Below are positions 1-7,209 of a stretch of DNA of 33,645 nucleotides, in pieces. Origin of the DNA: Blautia sp. MSJ-19 (GTDB taxonomy: Bacteria > Bacillota > Clostridia > Lachnospirales > Lachnospiraceae). How positions within the stretch are numbered: position 1 is the stretch's first letter; every line of letters begins with the position of its first letter. The stretch spans positions 1 through 33,645 of the forward strand of contig NZ_JAHLQA010000018.1 of the NCBI RefSeq assembly GCF_018918125.1, read 5' to 3'. The translations under genes were made by a program, and so were the position numbers. The notes beneath the pieces were generated by a model. That model was not told the origin of the DNA. It did not search any database and saw nothing but the letters and a program-made list of their open reading frames with translations.

Positions 1-6
1 AGCCAT
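1..6 (-). CDS. Start of a truncated gene running off the left edge
   Basis: Only the first two codons (ATG GCT, Met-Ala) are inside the window. The start is supported by a strong ribosome binding site, AAGGAGG on the minus strand (plus positions 15-21), eight bases upstream, and by a promoter further upstream. The product cannot be inferred. Its direction matches the next three genes, but it has its own promoter and so is probably a separate transcription unit. Confidence 0.6.
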
Positions 7-102
7 TTGTGAATCCTCCTTGGTAATTTTGTTTGTGGTGAACTTATTATACCTAAAGGGAGAGCATTTGGCTCTATTTATTTTTAATATTCAATTTACA
101 CC

Positions 103-130
103 ATTATACGGGCATAACCTGTTGAATCAA
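103..130 (-). promoter_or_regulatory. Sigma-A-type promoter for the left-edge gene
   Basis: On the minus strand there is a -35 box TTGATT (125-130), a 16-bp spacer and a -10 box TATAAT (103-108), about 100 bp before the start codon at position 6. A second TATAAT-like hexamer lies at 43-51 without a clear -35. The rest of the gap up to position 248 holds only one long-distance inverted repeat (TTAGCATCGA near 136-145 and its complement near 227-236) of unknown meaning. Confidence 0.5.
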
Positions 131-248
131 GTAATTAGCATCGATTTATATATATGATCTAATTTCTATGCATAACCCAGCTGTTATATTGATTTACCGG
201 CATCGGCTTTTACATGGTGAAGATTTTTCGATGCTAAAATCTGCATTT

Positions 249-773
249 TTATCTTGTCGCTGCGGTCATCTGACGTACATTCGGGATGGAGATCAGGATC
301 GGATAGAGGATGCAGGAAATAACAAGTCCGCCGATGCCCTGGATGATGTTTGCCGGGATGCTGGCAGCAGCACCTGCACCGTAGATGAAGTATTCACATA
401 CGAAATATCCACCTGCAACAAGGATGATGTCTGCAACACCGCCGAGAACAACTGCAACGTAACGGCTCTTCTGAGTCTTGCCGACTTTCTGATACAGAAG
501 TCCGGCTGCCAGTGCAACAAGTCCTTTGATCACGAAAGTGATCGGTACATAAACAAAATATCCACCAATCAGATCAGACAGAGCTGAACCGATACCGCCT
601 GCAAGAAATCCCCATACAGGTCCGAGAATCACACCGGAAAGGATGACGATAGCATCACCCGGATGGATGTATCCGCCGGTTCCCGGAGTTGGGATACGGA
701 TGGACATGGTTGCTACACAGGAAAGTGCTGCAAATAAAGCAGCGAGGATTAATTTTTTCAGGTTGTTATTCAT
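249..773 (-). CDS. ECF transporter S component (substrate-binding membrane subunit)
   Basis: A 174-residue, strongly hydrophobic protein with about five to six predicted membrane segments. The N-terminus begins with Asn-rich residues followed by LILAALFAALSCVAT. The loop containing TPGTGGYIHPGDAIVILSG and the following small-residue helix GPVWGFLAGGIGSALSDL are typical of energy-coupling-factor S components. These bind a vitamin or related small molecule and associate with the shared EcfA/EcfT ATPase module, which is not in this window. The substrate cannot be read from sequence. The gene follows the aminotransferase in the same direction with a gap of about 100 bp, so they are probably co-transcribed. 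A ribosome binding site (AAGAGGC) precedes the ATG. Confidence 0.8.
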   Translation of the reverse strand: MNNNLKKLILAALFAALSCVATMSIRIPTPGTGGYIHPGDAIVILSGVILGPVWGFLAGGIGSALSDLIGGYFVYVPITFVIKGLVALAAGLLYQKVGKTQKSRYVAVVLGGVADIILVAGGYFVCEYFIYGAGAAASIPANIIQGIGGLVISCILYPILISIPNVRQMTAATR

Positions 774-874
774 AGTAAAAGTGCCTCTTTTCTTTCAGTT
801 CTTTACAGAACAATCTATAAAACAAAATTTTTCTTTCATATTGCTTCTATCGATATCCGTGTTTCGGATGCTCT

Positions 875-2005
875 TTATTTCATGCTGTCGCAGAAGATTT
901 TTTCCATGCTTGCTTTAAGCGGAACGCCGAGTTTGGCAAGAGTTCCGTCCAATGCAGCAAAAACTTCACGAACATTGTAAAAATCAGCATTGTTTCCCAT
1001 ATGCCCAATGCGGATGACTTTGCCTGCAAGTACATCAAAAGAACCTGCAAGCATGATATTGTAATCCTTTTTGACACCATCGAGGATGGCGGCTGCAGTA
1101 GTTCCTTCCGGTACTTCAAATACGGTCACTGTGCTGGAAAATCCGCTCTTAAGATAAAGGTTCAGTCCTGCTTCGGTAATCGCCTTGCGGGAAGCCTCGG
1201 CAATCTTTTCATGTCGTGAGAGGATATCCGGGTCGGCGGCGATATTGTCGATCGCTGCGCGAAGTCCGTAGATATCACTGATCGGCATGGTGTACGGGAA
1301 CCATTTTTCTTCATAATAATGTGCAAAAGTAGTCAGGTTTGCGTAGAAAGATGCAATTGGTGTCTTGCGTTCTGTCATGGCTTTCTTTGCATCGTCACTG
1401 ATGACTACAAAAGTAAGTCCTGGAGGTGCGGAGACAACTTTCTGGGAACCACCGCACATGATGTCAATCTGCCAGTCGGAGATGCGCATCGGCTCACCGA
1501 AGGATGCAGATACGGAATCGACAACCGTCATGATGCCGTATTTCTTGAGTAACGGACAGATTGCGGAAATATCGTTCAGCATGCCGCTTGGTGTGTCGCC
1601 GTGAACAACGGTTGCATATTTGTAATCGTGATGTTCTTTGAGGAAGCTTTCAAGTTCCTGCACATCGAGAGTTTCACGGTAATCTCTGGAATAGAGTTCC
1701 GGACATCCTCCGTACATGGAAACAAAATCAGCAAATCCTTTGCCGTAGATACCGTTATCCAGTACGAGGACACGGTCGCCAGGTTCTGTCATGGAAGCAC
1801 AGGCGGCCTCCAGACCGAGGATTCCCTCTCCGCCGAGAATGAGAGTTTCATTGTCGGTGTGGAGAAGGCGGCTGATCTCTTCACAGGTTTCTTTGTAAAA
1901 TTCTACGAAGCTCTCATCGAGGTCAGGGTTTGTACATTCTCTGCTGCGGGCGAGACGCACGTTTTCGGCAACCTGCGTCGGGCCCGGTGTCATAATTTTA
2001 TACAT
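875..2005 (-). CDS. Class V PLP-dependent aminotransferase (alanine--glyoxylate / serine--pyruvate type)
   Basis: A 376-residue, full-length fold-type I enzyme. Visible landmarks are the N-terminal MTPGPTQV motif (residues 5-12), the HGDTPSG segment (135-141, equivalent to the HxETSTG loop), the PLP-binding aspartate in VVDSVSAS (Asp163) and the Schiff-base lysine in GGSQKVVSAPPG (Lys189). The family transfers amino groups between alanine, serine or related donors and glyoxylate or other oxo acids in the cytosol; the exact substrate is undetermined. It lies between two ECF S components in the same orientation, which suggests it processes or depends on a transported small molecule. AAAGGA precedes the ATG, and the leader holds two inverted repeats. 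Confidence 0.85.
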   Translation of the reverse strand: MYKIMTPGPTQVAENVRLARSRECTNPDLDESFVEFYKETCEEISRLLHTDNETLILGGEGILGLEAACASMTEPGDRVLVLDNGIYGKGFADFVSMYGGCPELYSRDYRETLDVQELESFLKEHHDYKYATVVHGDTPSGMLNDISAICPLLKKYGIMTVVDSVSASFGEPMRISDWQIDIMCGGSQKVVSAPPGLTFVVISDDAKKAMTERKTPIASFYANLTTFAHYYEEKWFPYTMPISDIYGLRAAIDNIAADPDILSRHEKIAEASRKAITEAGLNLYLKSGFSSTVTVFEVPEGTTAAAILDGVKKDYNIMLAGSFDVLAGKVIRIGHMGNNADFYNVREVFAALDGTLAKLGVPLKASMEKIFCDSMK

Positions 2006-2041
2006 AAGATCAAGTCCTTTTTTATTATTTCTTTAAGCTGG

Positions 2042-2070
2042 TGTAACTGTTCAGTGCCTTCACAGTTACA
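2042..2070 (-). promoter_or_regulatory. Hairpin in the aminotransferase leader
   Basis: Perfect 9-bp inverted repeat, TGTAACTGT (2042-2050) and ACAGTTACA (2062-2070), with an 11-nt loop, about 35 bp upstream of the aminotransferase start. No long U-run follows on the minus strand, so it is not a classic terminator. A second possible stem just upstream on the same strand pairs GCCAAA with TTTGGC. Together they may form a structured leader RNA; no known riboswitch class was recognised. Confidence 0.4.
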
Positions 2071-2132
2071 AGCCAAAATGCATTCCATATCACCTTTGGC
2101 GCTGACATTTTGACTTGTGTGTCTCGGGATTT

Positions 2133-2148
2133 TGACATATACATGTCA
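2133..2148. promoter_or_regulatory. Palindromic operator candidate
   Basis: The inverted repeat TGACAT-ATAC-ATGTCA lies between the upstream ECF gene and the aminotransferase. A half-site TGACAT recurs near 2102-2108. This resembles a dimeric regulator site, but no regulator for it is encoded nearby. Confidence 0.3.
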
Positions 2149-2165
2149 GAACATCTCGCGGGATA

Positions 2166-2732
2166 TTACTTAAATTTTCGTAAACCGACTCTTTTGGCTG
2201 CAACATTCAGCGGTGCGATTACGATAAGTGTGATGACTGCTGCAACACCGATCTGTACCAGGTTTCCGGGAATGGAAGTAACAGGTGAGAACGGGTTTCC
2301 GTAAATAACAACTTCTGCGATGTAGTATCCTACGACTTTGATCACACAGGCTGCTGCGATTGCAATCACATACCATTTGAAGTTCTGGTGTTTTTCGTCT
2401 TCAGTAAGTTTTCCTACAGTGAATCCCATCAGACCAACGATTACGAAAGTAAATGGAGCCCATAAAGTCCATCCGGAAAGCAGGTCAAACAGACCCATTC
2501 CAACACCGCCTGCGATCGCACCGGTCTTTTTACCAAAGATGATTGCGCCGATAAACAGCGGAACATTGCCGAGATGGATGAGTCCTCCGTTTGCTGCGAT
2601 CGGAAGACGAACGTTGATGAATGCTGTAAAGATGTAAGTAAGTGCTACAAAGATTGCTGTCACAGTAAGAAACTGAACAGAAGAAGTAAATTCTCTGTCG
2701 TTTGCTGCTGTCTGTACATTTGTGTTTGCCAT
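2166..2732 (-). CDS. ECF transporter S component (second copy, different subfamily)
   Basis: A 188-residue membrane protein with about six hydrophobic helices. The segment NGGLIHLGNVPLFIGAIIFG followed by GAIAGGVGMGLFDLLSGW matches the loop-and-helix pattern of S components that bind vitamins or precursors. The start chosen is Met in MANTNVQT because GGGAAAGGA lies just upstream; a longer frame beginning nine residues earlier lacks a good site. It differs clearly from the other S component, so the two probably recognise different ligands. The gene is upstream of the aminotransferase in the same orientation, separated by a 160-bp leader with inverted repeats. Confidence 0.8.
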   Translation of the reverse strand: MANTNVQTAANDREFTSSVQFLTVTAIFVALTYIFTAFINVRLPIAANGGLIHLGNVPLFIGAIIFGKKTGAIAGGVGMGLFDLLSGWTLWAPFTFVIVGLMGFTVGKLTEDEKHQNFKWYVIAIAAACVIKVVGYYIAEVVIYGNPFSPVTSIPGNLVQIGVAAVITLIVIAPLNVAAKRVGLRKFK

Positions 2733-2772
2733 AATAATTGTTCCTTTCCCGGAAGGCAAGAGTACTTGATTT

Positions 2773-2798
2773 GTTACTGTACATTTTCTCTCAGTAAC
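2773..2798 (-). promoter_or_regulatory. Hairpin in the ECF gene leader
   Basis: Perfect 7-bp inverted repeat GTTACTG (2773-2779) and CAGTAAC (2792-2798) with a 12-nt loop, about 40 bp upstream of the ECF start at 2732. It resembles the TGTAACTGT/ACAGTTACA hairpin in the aminotransferase leader, so both could bind the same regulator or form related RNA structures. There is no U-tract. Confidence 0.3.
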
Positions 2799-3247
2799 GG
2801 AAACTTACTTAACCTTCCTTTTAACTATGTTTTTGATTGGATATACTTTACAACAGAACTGTACATGAATAAAGAGGCAATTTAAAGAAAAAATAAAGGG
2901 ACAGTTTGAGACGGGATTTCGGCATGGATGACCATATTAGGACTTGTGGTTGTTTAAGTCATCTATTTTCAGAGGGATTTTTGACCTGTTCAGTACTTGT
3001 TTTGACTGAGGCCATCCGGTTTCAACAGATTTATTGACTCCCTGAGCATTTAGTTCTGCTGAGACCATCTGTATGATTAGGAATTTGTGGGCTTTGTTTG
3101 AAGTTAGTGCTCTTAGAGTCATTCATAGTCCGCAGATTTGTGGACCTGCCAGAGACTTACTTTTTTACTGGTCATTTTTGGACTGAAAATTTGTTGGCCT
3201 AATTTGTGCTTACTTTCATCTAAGGCATTTGCAGTTTTATGCTGTGC
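2799..3247. other. Intergenic stretch with degenerate repeats, no convincing gene
   Basis: About 450 bp with no gene I can support. It contains imperfect repeats: CTGAGGCCATCCG (about 3006) and CTGAGACCATCTG (about 3058); and ATTAGGACTTGTGG (about 2936) and ATTAGGAATTTGTGG (about 3076), with a related GATTTGTGG near 3136. A short stem, GTCCGCA/TGTGGAC, lies near 3128-3146. A 61-codon minus-strand reading frame (2937-3122) has no ribosome binding site and no recognised motif. The stretch may be an intergenic repeat family or a structured RNA. Confidence 0.35.
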
Positions 3248-3276
3248 TTGCTATTTAATAGTGCGGATGTTAAAAT
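3248..3276 (+). promoter_or_regulatory. Promoter for the hydrolase-methyltransferase pair
   Basis: -35 box TTGCTA (3248-3253), a 17-bp spacer and -10 box TAAAAT (3271-3276), roughly 95 bp upstream of the GTG start of the hydrolase. Confidence 0.45.
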
Positions 3277-3369
3277 CAGGATTGGCAGAAAGAATATAAA
3301 AAAGCTTTAAAAATCGATTTAAAATAGAAAAATGAAGCAGTAGTAGTATAGATAGACGGGAGGAAAATC

Positions 3370-4287
3370 GTGAAAAAAATACTGTCCCCGATGGAAAAAA
3401 TGCGATTTCCGGAAAGTGAGGAGCTTCCGGAGGGAGTGAAAGAAATCGAAGTAAAGGACACCTTCGGATACTGTACAGAACTTTATCCGGATGTGGAATA
3501 TGCAGAGCACAGCGGAAAGAAACTGCACCTTCAGATCATGACACCGCTGGTCTACGGACAGGATCTGAAATGGCCGCTGATCGTATATGTGCAGGGATCT
3601 TCCTGGCATAAGCAGAAACTGTTCCAGAGCCTTCCGACACTGGTGCGGATGTGCGAAAGAGGATATGCCGTGGCGATCGTGGAGCACAGAGAAAGCGAAC
3701 TCGCACCGTTTCCGGCCCAGGTAATAGACACCAAAGCAGCCATTCGTTTCCTGCGGATGAATGGAGCTCATTATGGGATTGATGCGGGTAAAGTGGTGCT
3801 CTGGGGCGATTCCAGCGGAGCACATACTGCTCTGATGGCGGGAATTACCGGAGATGCGGAATATCTTCCGGAAAAATATCCGCAGACAACGACAGAGGTA
3901 GACTGTATCATAGACTGGTTCGGACCTACCGATCTTATGGCGGCGTCGCAGTATCCGTCCGCGATCGATCATGATTCCGCAGACAGTCCGTCAGGAGTAT
4001 TGATCGGTGGAAAAGCACTTCACGATCATCCAGAGGATGCTTACCCGGCAAATCCCGTGATACATCTGCGCCGTAATCGTAAGACACCGCCAATTCTTAT
4101 TATGCATGGAGGCAGCGACCCGCTGGTCCCGTTTAATCAGTCCTGCATTTTATATGAGGCTTTGAAACGGATGGATAAGGAAGTGGAATTTGTCAAGCTT
4201 AAGAACGCCGGACATGGATGGGGCGGCTTTATGAGTGAGACAGCATTAGATATAGTAGAAGAATTTATAAAGAAAAAATTTTTATAA
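3370..4287 (+). CDS. Alpha/beta hydrolase, esterase/feruloyl-esterase-like
   Basis: A 305-residue protein without a signal peptide, so cytosolic. The alpha/beta-hydrolase core is plain. There is an oxyanion strand LIVYVQGSSW, the nucleophile elbow GDSSGAH with the catalytic serine near residue 148, the acid loop MHGGSDPLVP and the catalytic histidine in NAGHGWGG near residue 286. The family hydrolyses carboxylic esters, often on acetylated or feruloylated sugars; the substrate here is unknown. The start is GTG, chosen because GGGAGGA lies six bases upstream. The gene is followed after 21 bp by the RsmH-like gene, so the two are probably co-transcribed, although no functional link is obvious. 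Confidence 0.8.
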   Translation: MKKILSPMEKMRFPESEELPEGVKEIEVKDTFGYCTELYPDVEYAEHSGKKLHLQIMTPLVYGQDLKWPLIVYVQGSSWHKQKLFQSLPTLVRMCERGYAVAIVEHRESELAPFPAQVIDTKAAIRFLRMNGAHYGIDAGKVVLWGDSSGAHTALMAGITGDAEYLPEKYPQTTTEVDCIIDWFGPTDLMAASQYPSAIDHDSADSPSGVLIGGKALHDHPEDAYPANPVIHLRRNRKTPPILIMHGGSDPLVPFNQSCILYEALKRMDKEVEFVKLKNAGHGWGGFMSETALDIVEEFIKKKFL

Positions 4288-4308
4288 TACAGAGACAGGG
4301 AGAATGAT

Positions 4309-5364
4309 ATGGAACAGGAAACACAGACACCACACAAACGAAGAGTACGATACAAGGGGAAATATCCACGCAAATTTGAGGAGAAATATAAAGAACTGAA
4401 TCCGGAGAAATACAAAGACACGATCGAGCATGTCATCAGCAAAGGGAACACGCCTGCGGGAATGCACATTTCCATCATGGTAAATGAAATTCTTGATTTC
4501 CTCAAGATCCAGCCAGGTGAGACCGGATTTGATGCGACACTTGGATATGGCGGTCACACCAAAGCGATGATGGAATGCCTTCATGGTGAGGGACATATGT
4601 ACGCGACGGATGTAGATCCGGAAGAATCAGCAAAAACCCGCAAACGTCTTGCAGATCAGGGATTTGGTGAGGATATCCTGACAGTGAAACTTCAGAATTT
4701 TTGTACGATTGATGAGATCGCGAAGGAAGCAGGAGGTTTTGACTTCATTCTTGCTGACCTTGGGGTATCTTCCATGCAGATCGACAACCCGAAGCGAGGC
4801 TTTTCTTTCCGTGCAGACGGGCCGCTGGATCTTCGCCTGAATCAGGAAAAGGGAATCAGCGCAGCCGAGCGACTGGACAAGATCAGCCGCGATGAGCTTG
4901 CAGGAATGTTGTATGAGAATTCCGACGAGCCGTACTGCGAAGAGATCGCCAAAGCCATCACCGATGAGATTCGCAAGGGAAACCGTGTGGATACTACCAC
5001 GAAATTACGCGAGATCATAGAGAAAACCTTGGACTTCCTTCCGGAAAAAGAAAAGAAAGATACCATCCGTAAGACCTGCCAGCGAGTTTTCCAGGCACTG
5101 CGAATCGATGTGAACCGTGAGTTCGAAGTTCTCTATGAATTTATGGAAAAACTTCCGGATGCCCTCAAACCAGGCGGACGCGTGGCAATCCTGACTTTCC
5201 ACTCCGGCGAGGACAAACTGGTCAAAAAAGCCCTCAAAGCCGGATACAAAGCAGGAATCTATTCCGATTATGCCAAAGATGTCATCCGTCCATCCGCCCA
5301 GGAATGCGCCCAGAACGGCCGCGCCCGCTCCACAAAGATGCGCTGGGCGATAAAAGCAGAATAG
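4309..5364 (+). CDS. RsmH-family SAM-dependent methyltransferase (divergent paralogue)
   Basis: A 351-residue protein of the RsmH/MraW family, whose standard member N4-methylates cytidine 1402 of 16S rRNA. Family motifs seen are DATLGYGGHT (75-84, SAM-binding motif I), ADLGVSSMQID (149-159), the block GFSFRADGPLDLR (164-176) and TFHSGEDKLVKK near residue 300. Differences from the usual enzyme are a basic N-terminal extension of about 50 residues, HSGEDK in place of the common HSLEDR, RIDVNRE in place of RIAVNDE, and a location away from the mraZ-ftsL-murein cluster. This may be a second, specialised copy rather than the housekeeping rsmH. Codon use resembles its neighbours. Confidence 0.8.
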   Translation: MEQETQTPHKRRVRYKGKYPRKFEEKYKELNPEKYKDTIEHVISKGNTPAGMHISIMVNEILDFLKIQPGETGFDATLGYGGHTKAMMECLHGEGHMYATDVDPEESAKTRKRLADQGFGEDILTVKLQNFCTIDEIAKEAGGFDFILADLGVSSMQIDNPKRGFSFRADGPLDLRLNQEKGISAAERLDKISRDELAGMLYENSDEPYCEEIAKAITDEIRKGNRVDTTTKLREIIEKTLDFLPEKEKKDTIRKTCQRVFQALRIDVNREFEVLYEFMEKLPDALKPGGRVAILTFHSGEDKLVKKALKAGYKAGIYSDYAKDVIRPSAQECAQNGRARSTKMRWAIKAE

Positions 5365-5377
5365 TTTTTCTATTATA

Positions 5378-5425
5378 AACAGCTGTGAAAACATTTTTTT
5401 ATGAGTGTTTTCATGGCTGTTTTGC
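5378..5425 (+). terminator. Intrinsic terminator after the RsmH-like gene
   Basis: Long stem AACAGC-TG-TGAAAAC pairing with GTTTTCA-TG-GCTGTT (5378-5421), followed by T-rich sequence. It closes the hydrolase-methyltransferase unit. Confidence 0.7.
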
Positions 5426-5455
5426 TGATTTCTGAAGAAATGATTATAAAAATTT

Positions 5456-5535
5456 AGAAAAGCGTACAAAAATGTAATAAAAAATGTTGGAAAAGCGTAC
5501 AAAAACAAACCAAAAACTATTGGAAAAGCGGAAAA
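5456..5535. repeat. Three direct repeats with a 33-bp period
   Basis: The core RGAAAAGCG occurs at 5456, 5489 and 5522, each exactly 33 bp after the last. The first two copies continue as TACAAAAA. The third overlaps the -35 region of the predicted promoter of the AAA ATPase gene. Thirty-three base pairs is about three helical turns, so bound proteins would sit on one face of the DNA. Confidence 0.6.
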
Positions 5536-5548
5536 TGTATATTGTATA
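5520..5548 (+). promoter_or_regulatory. Promoter of the AAA ATPase gene
   Basis: -35 box TTGGAA (5520-5525), a 17-bp spacer and -10 box TGTATA (5543-5548). The -35 is inside the third 33-bp repeat, so repeat binding could directly control transcription. Confidence 0.4.
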
Positions 5549-5600
5549 AATAAAAAAATGTGACATACTAAAGAAAAAGCTGTCAGGAGGATGGAGACTT

Positions 5601-6956
5601 ATGGAGTTATATCGTGCGATTGAAGAGGATATAGACAGTTTCTTTATGTCCAACAGGAAAGAAGCACTTCTGATTACCGGAGCAAGACAGGTAGGAAAAA
5701 CATTTATTATCAGAAAATGTGCAAAGAAACATTTTGAATATGTGATTGAAATTAACTTCATAGAGAGACCAGATGCTATCAAGCTGTTTGAGAATGCCAG
5801 AAGCAGCGAAGATATCTTGCTGCGTATATCTGCATTTACCGATGTGCCGTTAGTTCCGGGAAAAACTCTTATTTTCTTTGACGAAGTACAGGAATGTAAG
5901 GAAATTGTGACAGCAGTAAAATTTCTTGTGGAGGACGGAAAATATCGGTATATATTAAGTGGCTTTCTTCTGGGAGTAGAATTAAAAGATATACGGTCAG
6001 TACCTGTAGGTTATATGACGATGATGGAAATGTATCCATTGAATTTCTTTGAATTCTGTCGTGCAAATAAAGTGTCTCAGAGAATATTTGATATGTTGGA
6101 GATGTGCTGGAACGAAAAAAAGGCGATCGATCAGATTGTTCATGAGAAACTCTTAGACTTGTTTCATTTATATTTGATCGTAGGCGGGATGCCGGCAGTG
6201 GTCGAAGGATATTTGCGAACCAAAAATCTGCAGGAAGTATTCCGGCTTCAAAAGGGAATTCTGCAATTATACAAAAAAGATATTGCCAAATATGATCCTC
6301 AGAATAAATTATATCTGGAAGAGATTTTTAATCTTATTCCAAGTGAGTTGAATAGCAAGAATAAAAGATTTATATTAAAAAATCTGAATGAGAATTTTCG
6401 ATTTTCCAGATATGAACATAGCTTCATATGGCTAAAAGAAGCAGGAGTTGCTTTGCCGGTATATTGTGTTCAGGAGCCAGAAGTACCGTTGCTTTTGTCA
6501 AAAGCGACAAACCTGTTTAAACTCTTTTTATCTGATGTCGGTTTGCTTGCGGCGATGTATGCAGATGGTTTGCAGATAAAGATCTTGAATAAAGAAAAAG
6601 ATATCAATTTTGGTTCGATATATGAAAATGCGATTGCACAGGAATTGAAGATGCAGGGTTTTGAACTGTATTACTTCAACAGCAAGAAACAGGGAGAACT
6701 GGATTTTGTAATTGAATACAAGGGAAATGTGCTTCCTATAGAAGTAAAATCAGGAAAAAGCTATACAAGGCACAATGCATTGGATAATGTCATGTCAACG
6801 CCGCGATATCACATAGAACAGGCTATTGTTTTTTGCAACGAAAATATTCATGAAAAGAATAAAATAGTTTACATGCCGGTATATATGGCGGGGATGTTGA
6901 AAAAAGAAACAAAAGAGGATTATATTTATTCATTGGATCTTGGAATTTTGCAGTGA
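5601..6956 (+). CDS. AAA family ATPase with C-terminal DUF4143 domain
   Basis: A 451-residue protein of the widespread AAA_14/DUF4143 type. The Walker A motif is GARQVGKT (residues 27-34) and the Walker B is LIFFDEVQE (about 90-98). The C-terminal DUF4143 region ends in a PD-(D/E)xK-like pattern, GELDFVIEYKG followed by LPIEVKSGKS, which in this family is a degenerate or active nuclease-like fold. The cellular role of the family is poorly defined; several members are linked to mobile elements or toxin-antitoxin-like behaviour. SD AGGAGG lies about 11 bases before the ATG. It is a single-gene unit preceded by three 33-bp repeats and ends before a strong terminator. Confidence 0.85.
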   Translation: MELYRAIEEDIDSFFMSNRKEALLITGARQVGKTFIIRKCAKKHFEYVIEINFIERPDAIKLFENARSSEDILLRISAFTDVPLVPGKTLIFFDEVQECKEIVTAVKFLVEDGKYRYILSGFLLGVELKDIRSVPVGYMTMMEMYPLNFFEFCRANKVSQRIFDMLEMCWNEKKAIDQIVHEKLLDLFHLYLIVGGMPAVVEGYLRTKNLQEVFRLQKGILQLYKKDIAKYDPQNKLYLEEIFNLIPSELNSKNKRFILKNLNENFRFSRYEHSFIWLKEAGVALPVYCVQEPEVPLLLSKATNLFKLFLSDVGLLAAMYADGLQIKILNKEKDINFGSIYENAIAQELKMQGFELYYFNSKKQGELDFVIEYKGNVLPIEVKSGKSYTRHNALDNVMSTPRYHIEQAIVFCNENIHEKNKIVYMPVYMAGMLKKETKEDYIYSLDLGILQ

Positions 6957-7080
6957 AAAACAGTAGCGGATCTATTAGAAATCCATAAAAAATGAAGATT
7001 CTGTGAAATGCTTTTCGAAAGCATTGACAGCGAAGAGAATAATTATTACAATCAACCTATCATAAAAGTATGTTAAATGA

Positions 7081-7121
7081 GACTGTTACAGTAGAACTAA
7101 AATTTATTGTAACAGTCTTTT
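7081..7121 (+). terminator. Strong intrinsic terminator
   Basis: Perfect 10-bp stem GACTGTTACA (7081-7090) and TGTAACAGTC (7108-7117), followed by TTTTGTTTT. It separates the AAA ATPase gene from the metal operon. A smaller hairpin, AATGCTTT/AAAGCATT, lies just upstream at 7007-7025. Confidence 0.8.
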
Positions 7122-7209
7122 GTTTTGCTGCTATGGAGTAGTTTATTCAGATTGAGGCGTCATTGTAAATGAAGATGGCAGTAATACTTTTGCAGAAAGG
7201 AAACAAATC

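Noticed and set aside
2937..3122. A 61-codon minus-strand frame in the intergenic stretch
   Set aside because: No ribosome site and no recognisable motif; kept only as part of the unexplained repeat region.
5591..5600. Alternative ATG start just before the AAA ATPase gene
   Set aside because: It is in a different frame and stops early; the ATG at 5601 has correct spacing from AGGAGG.
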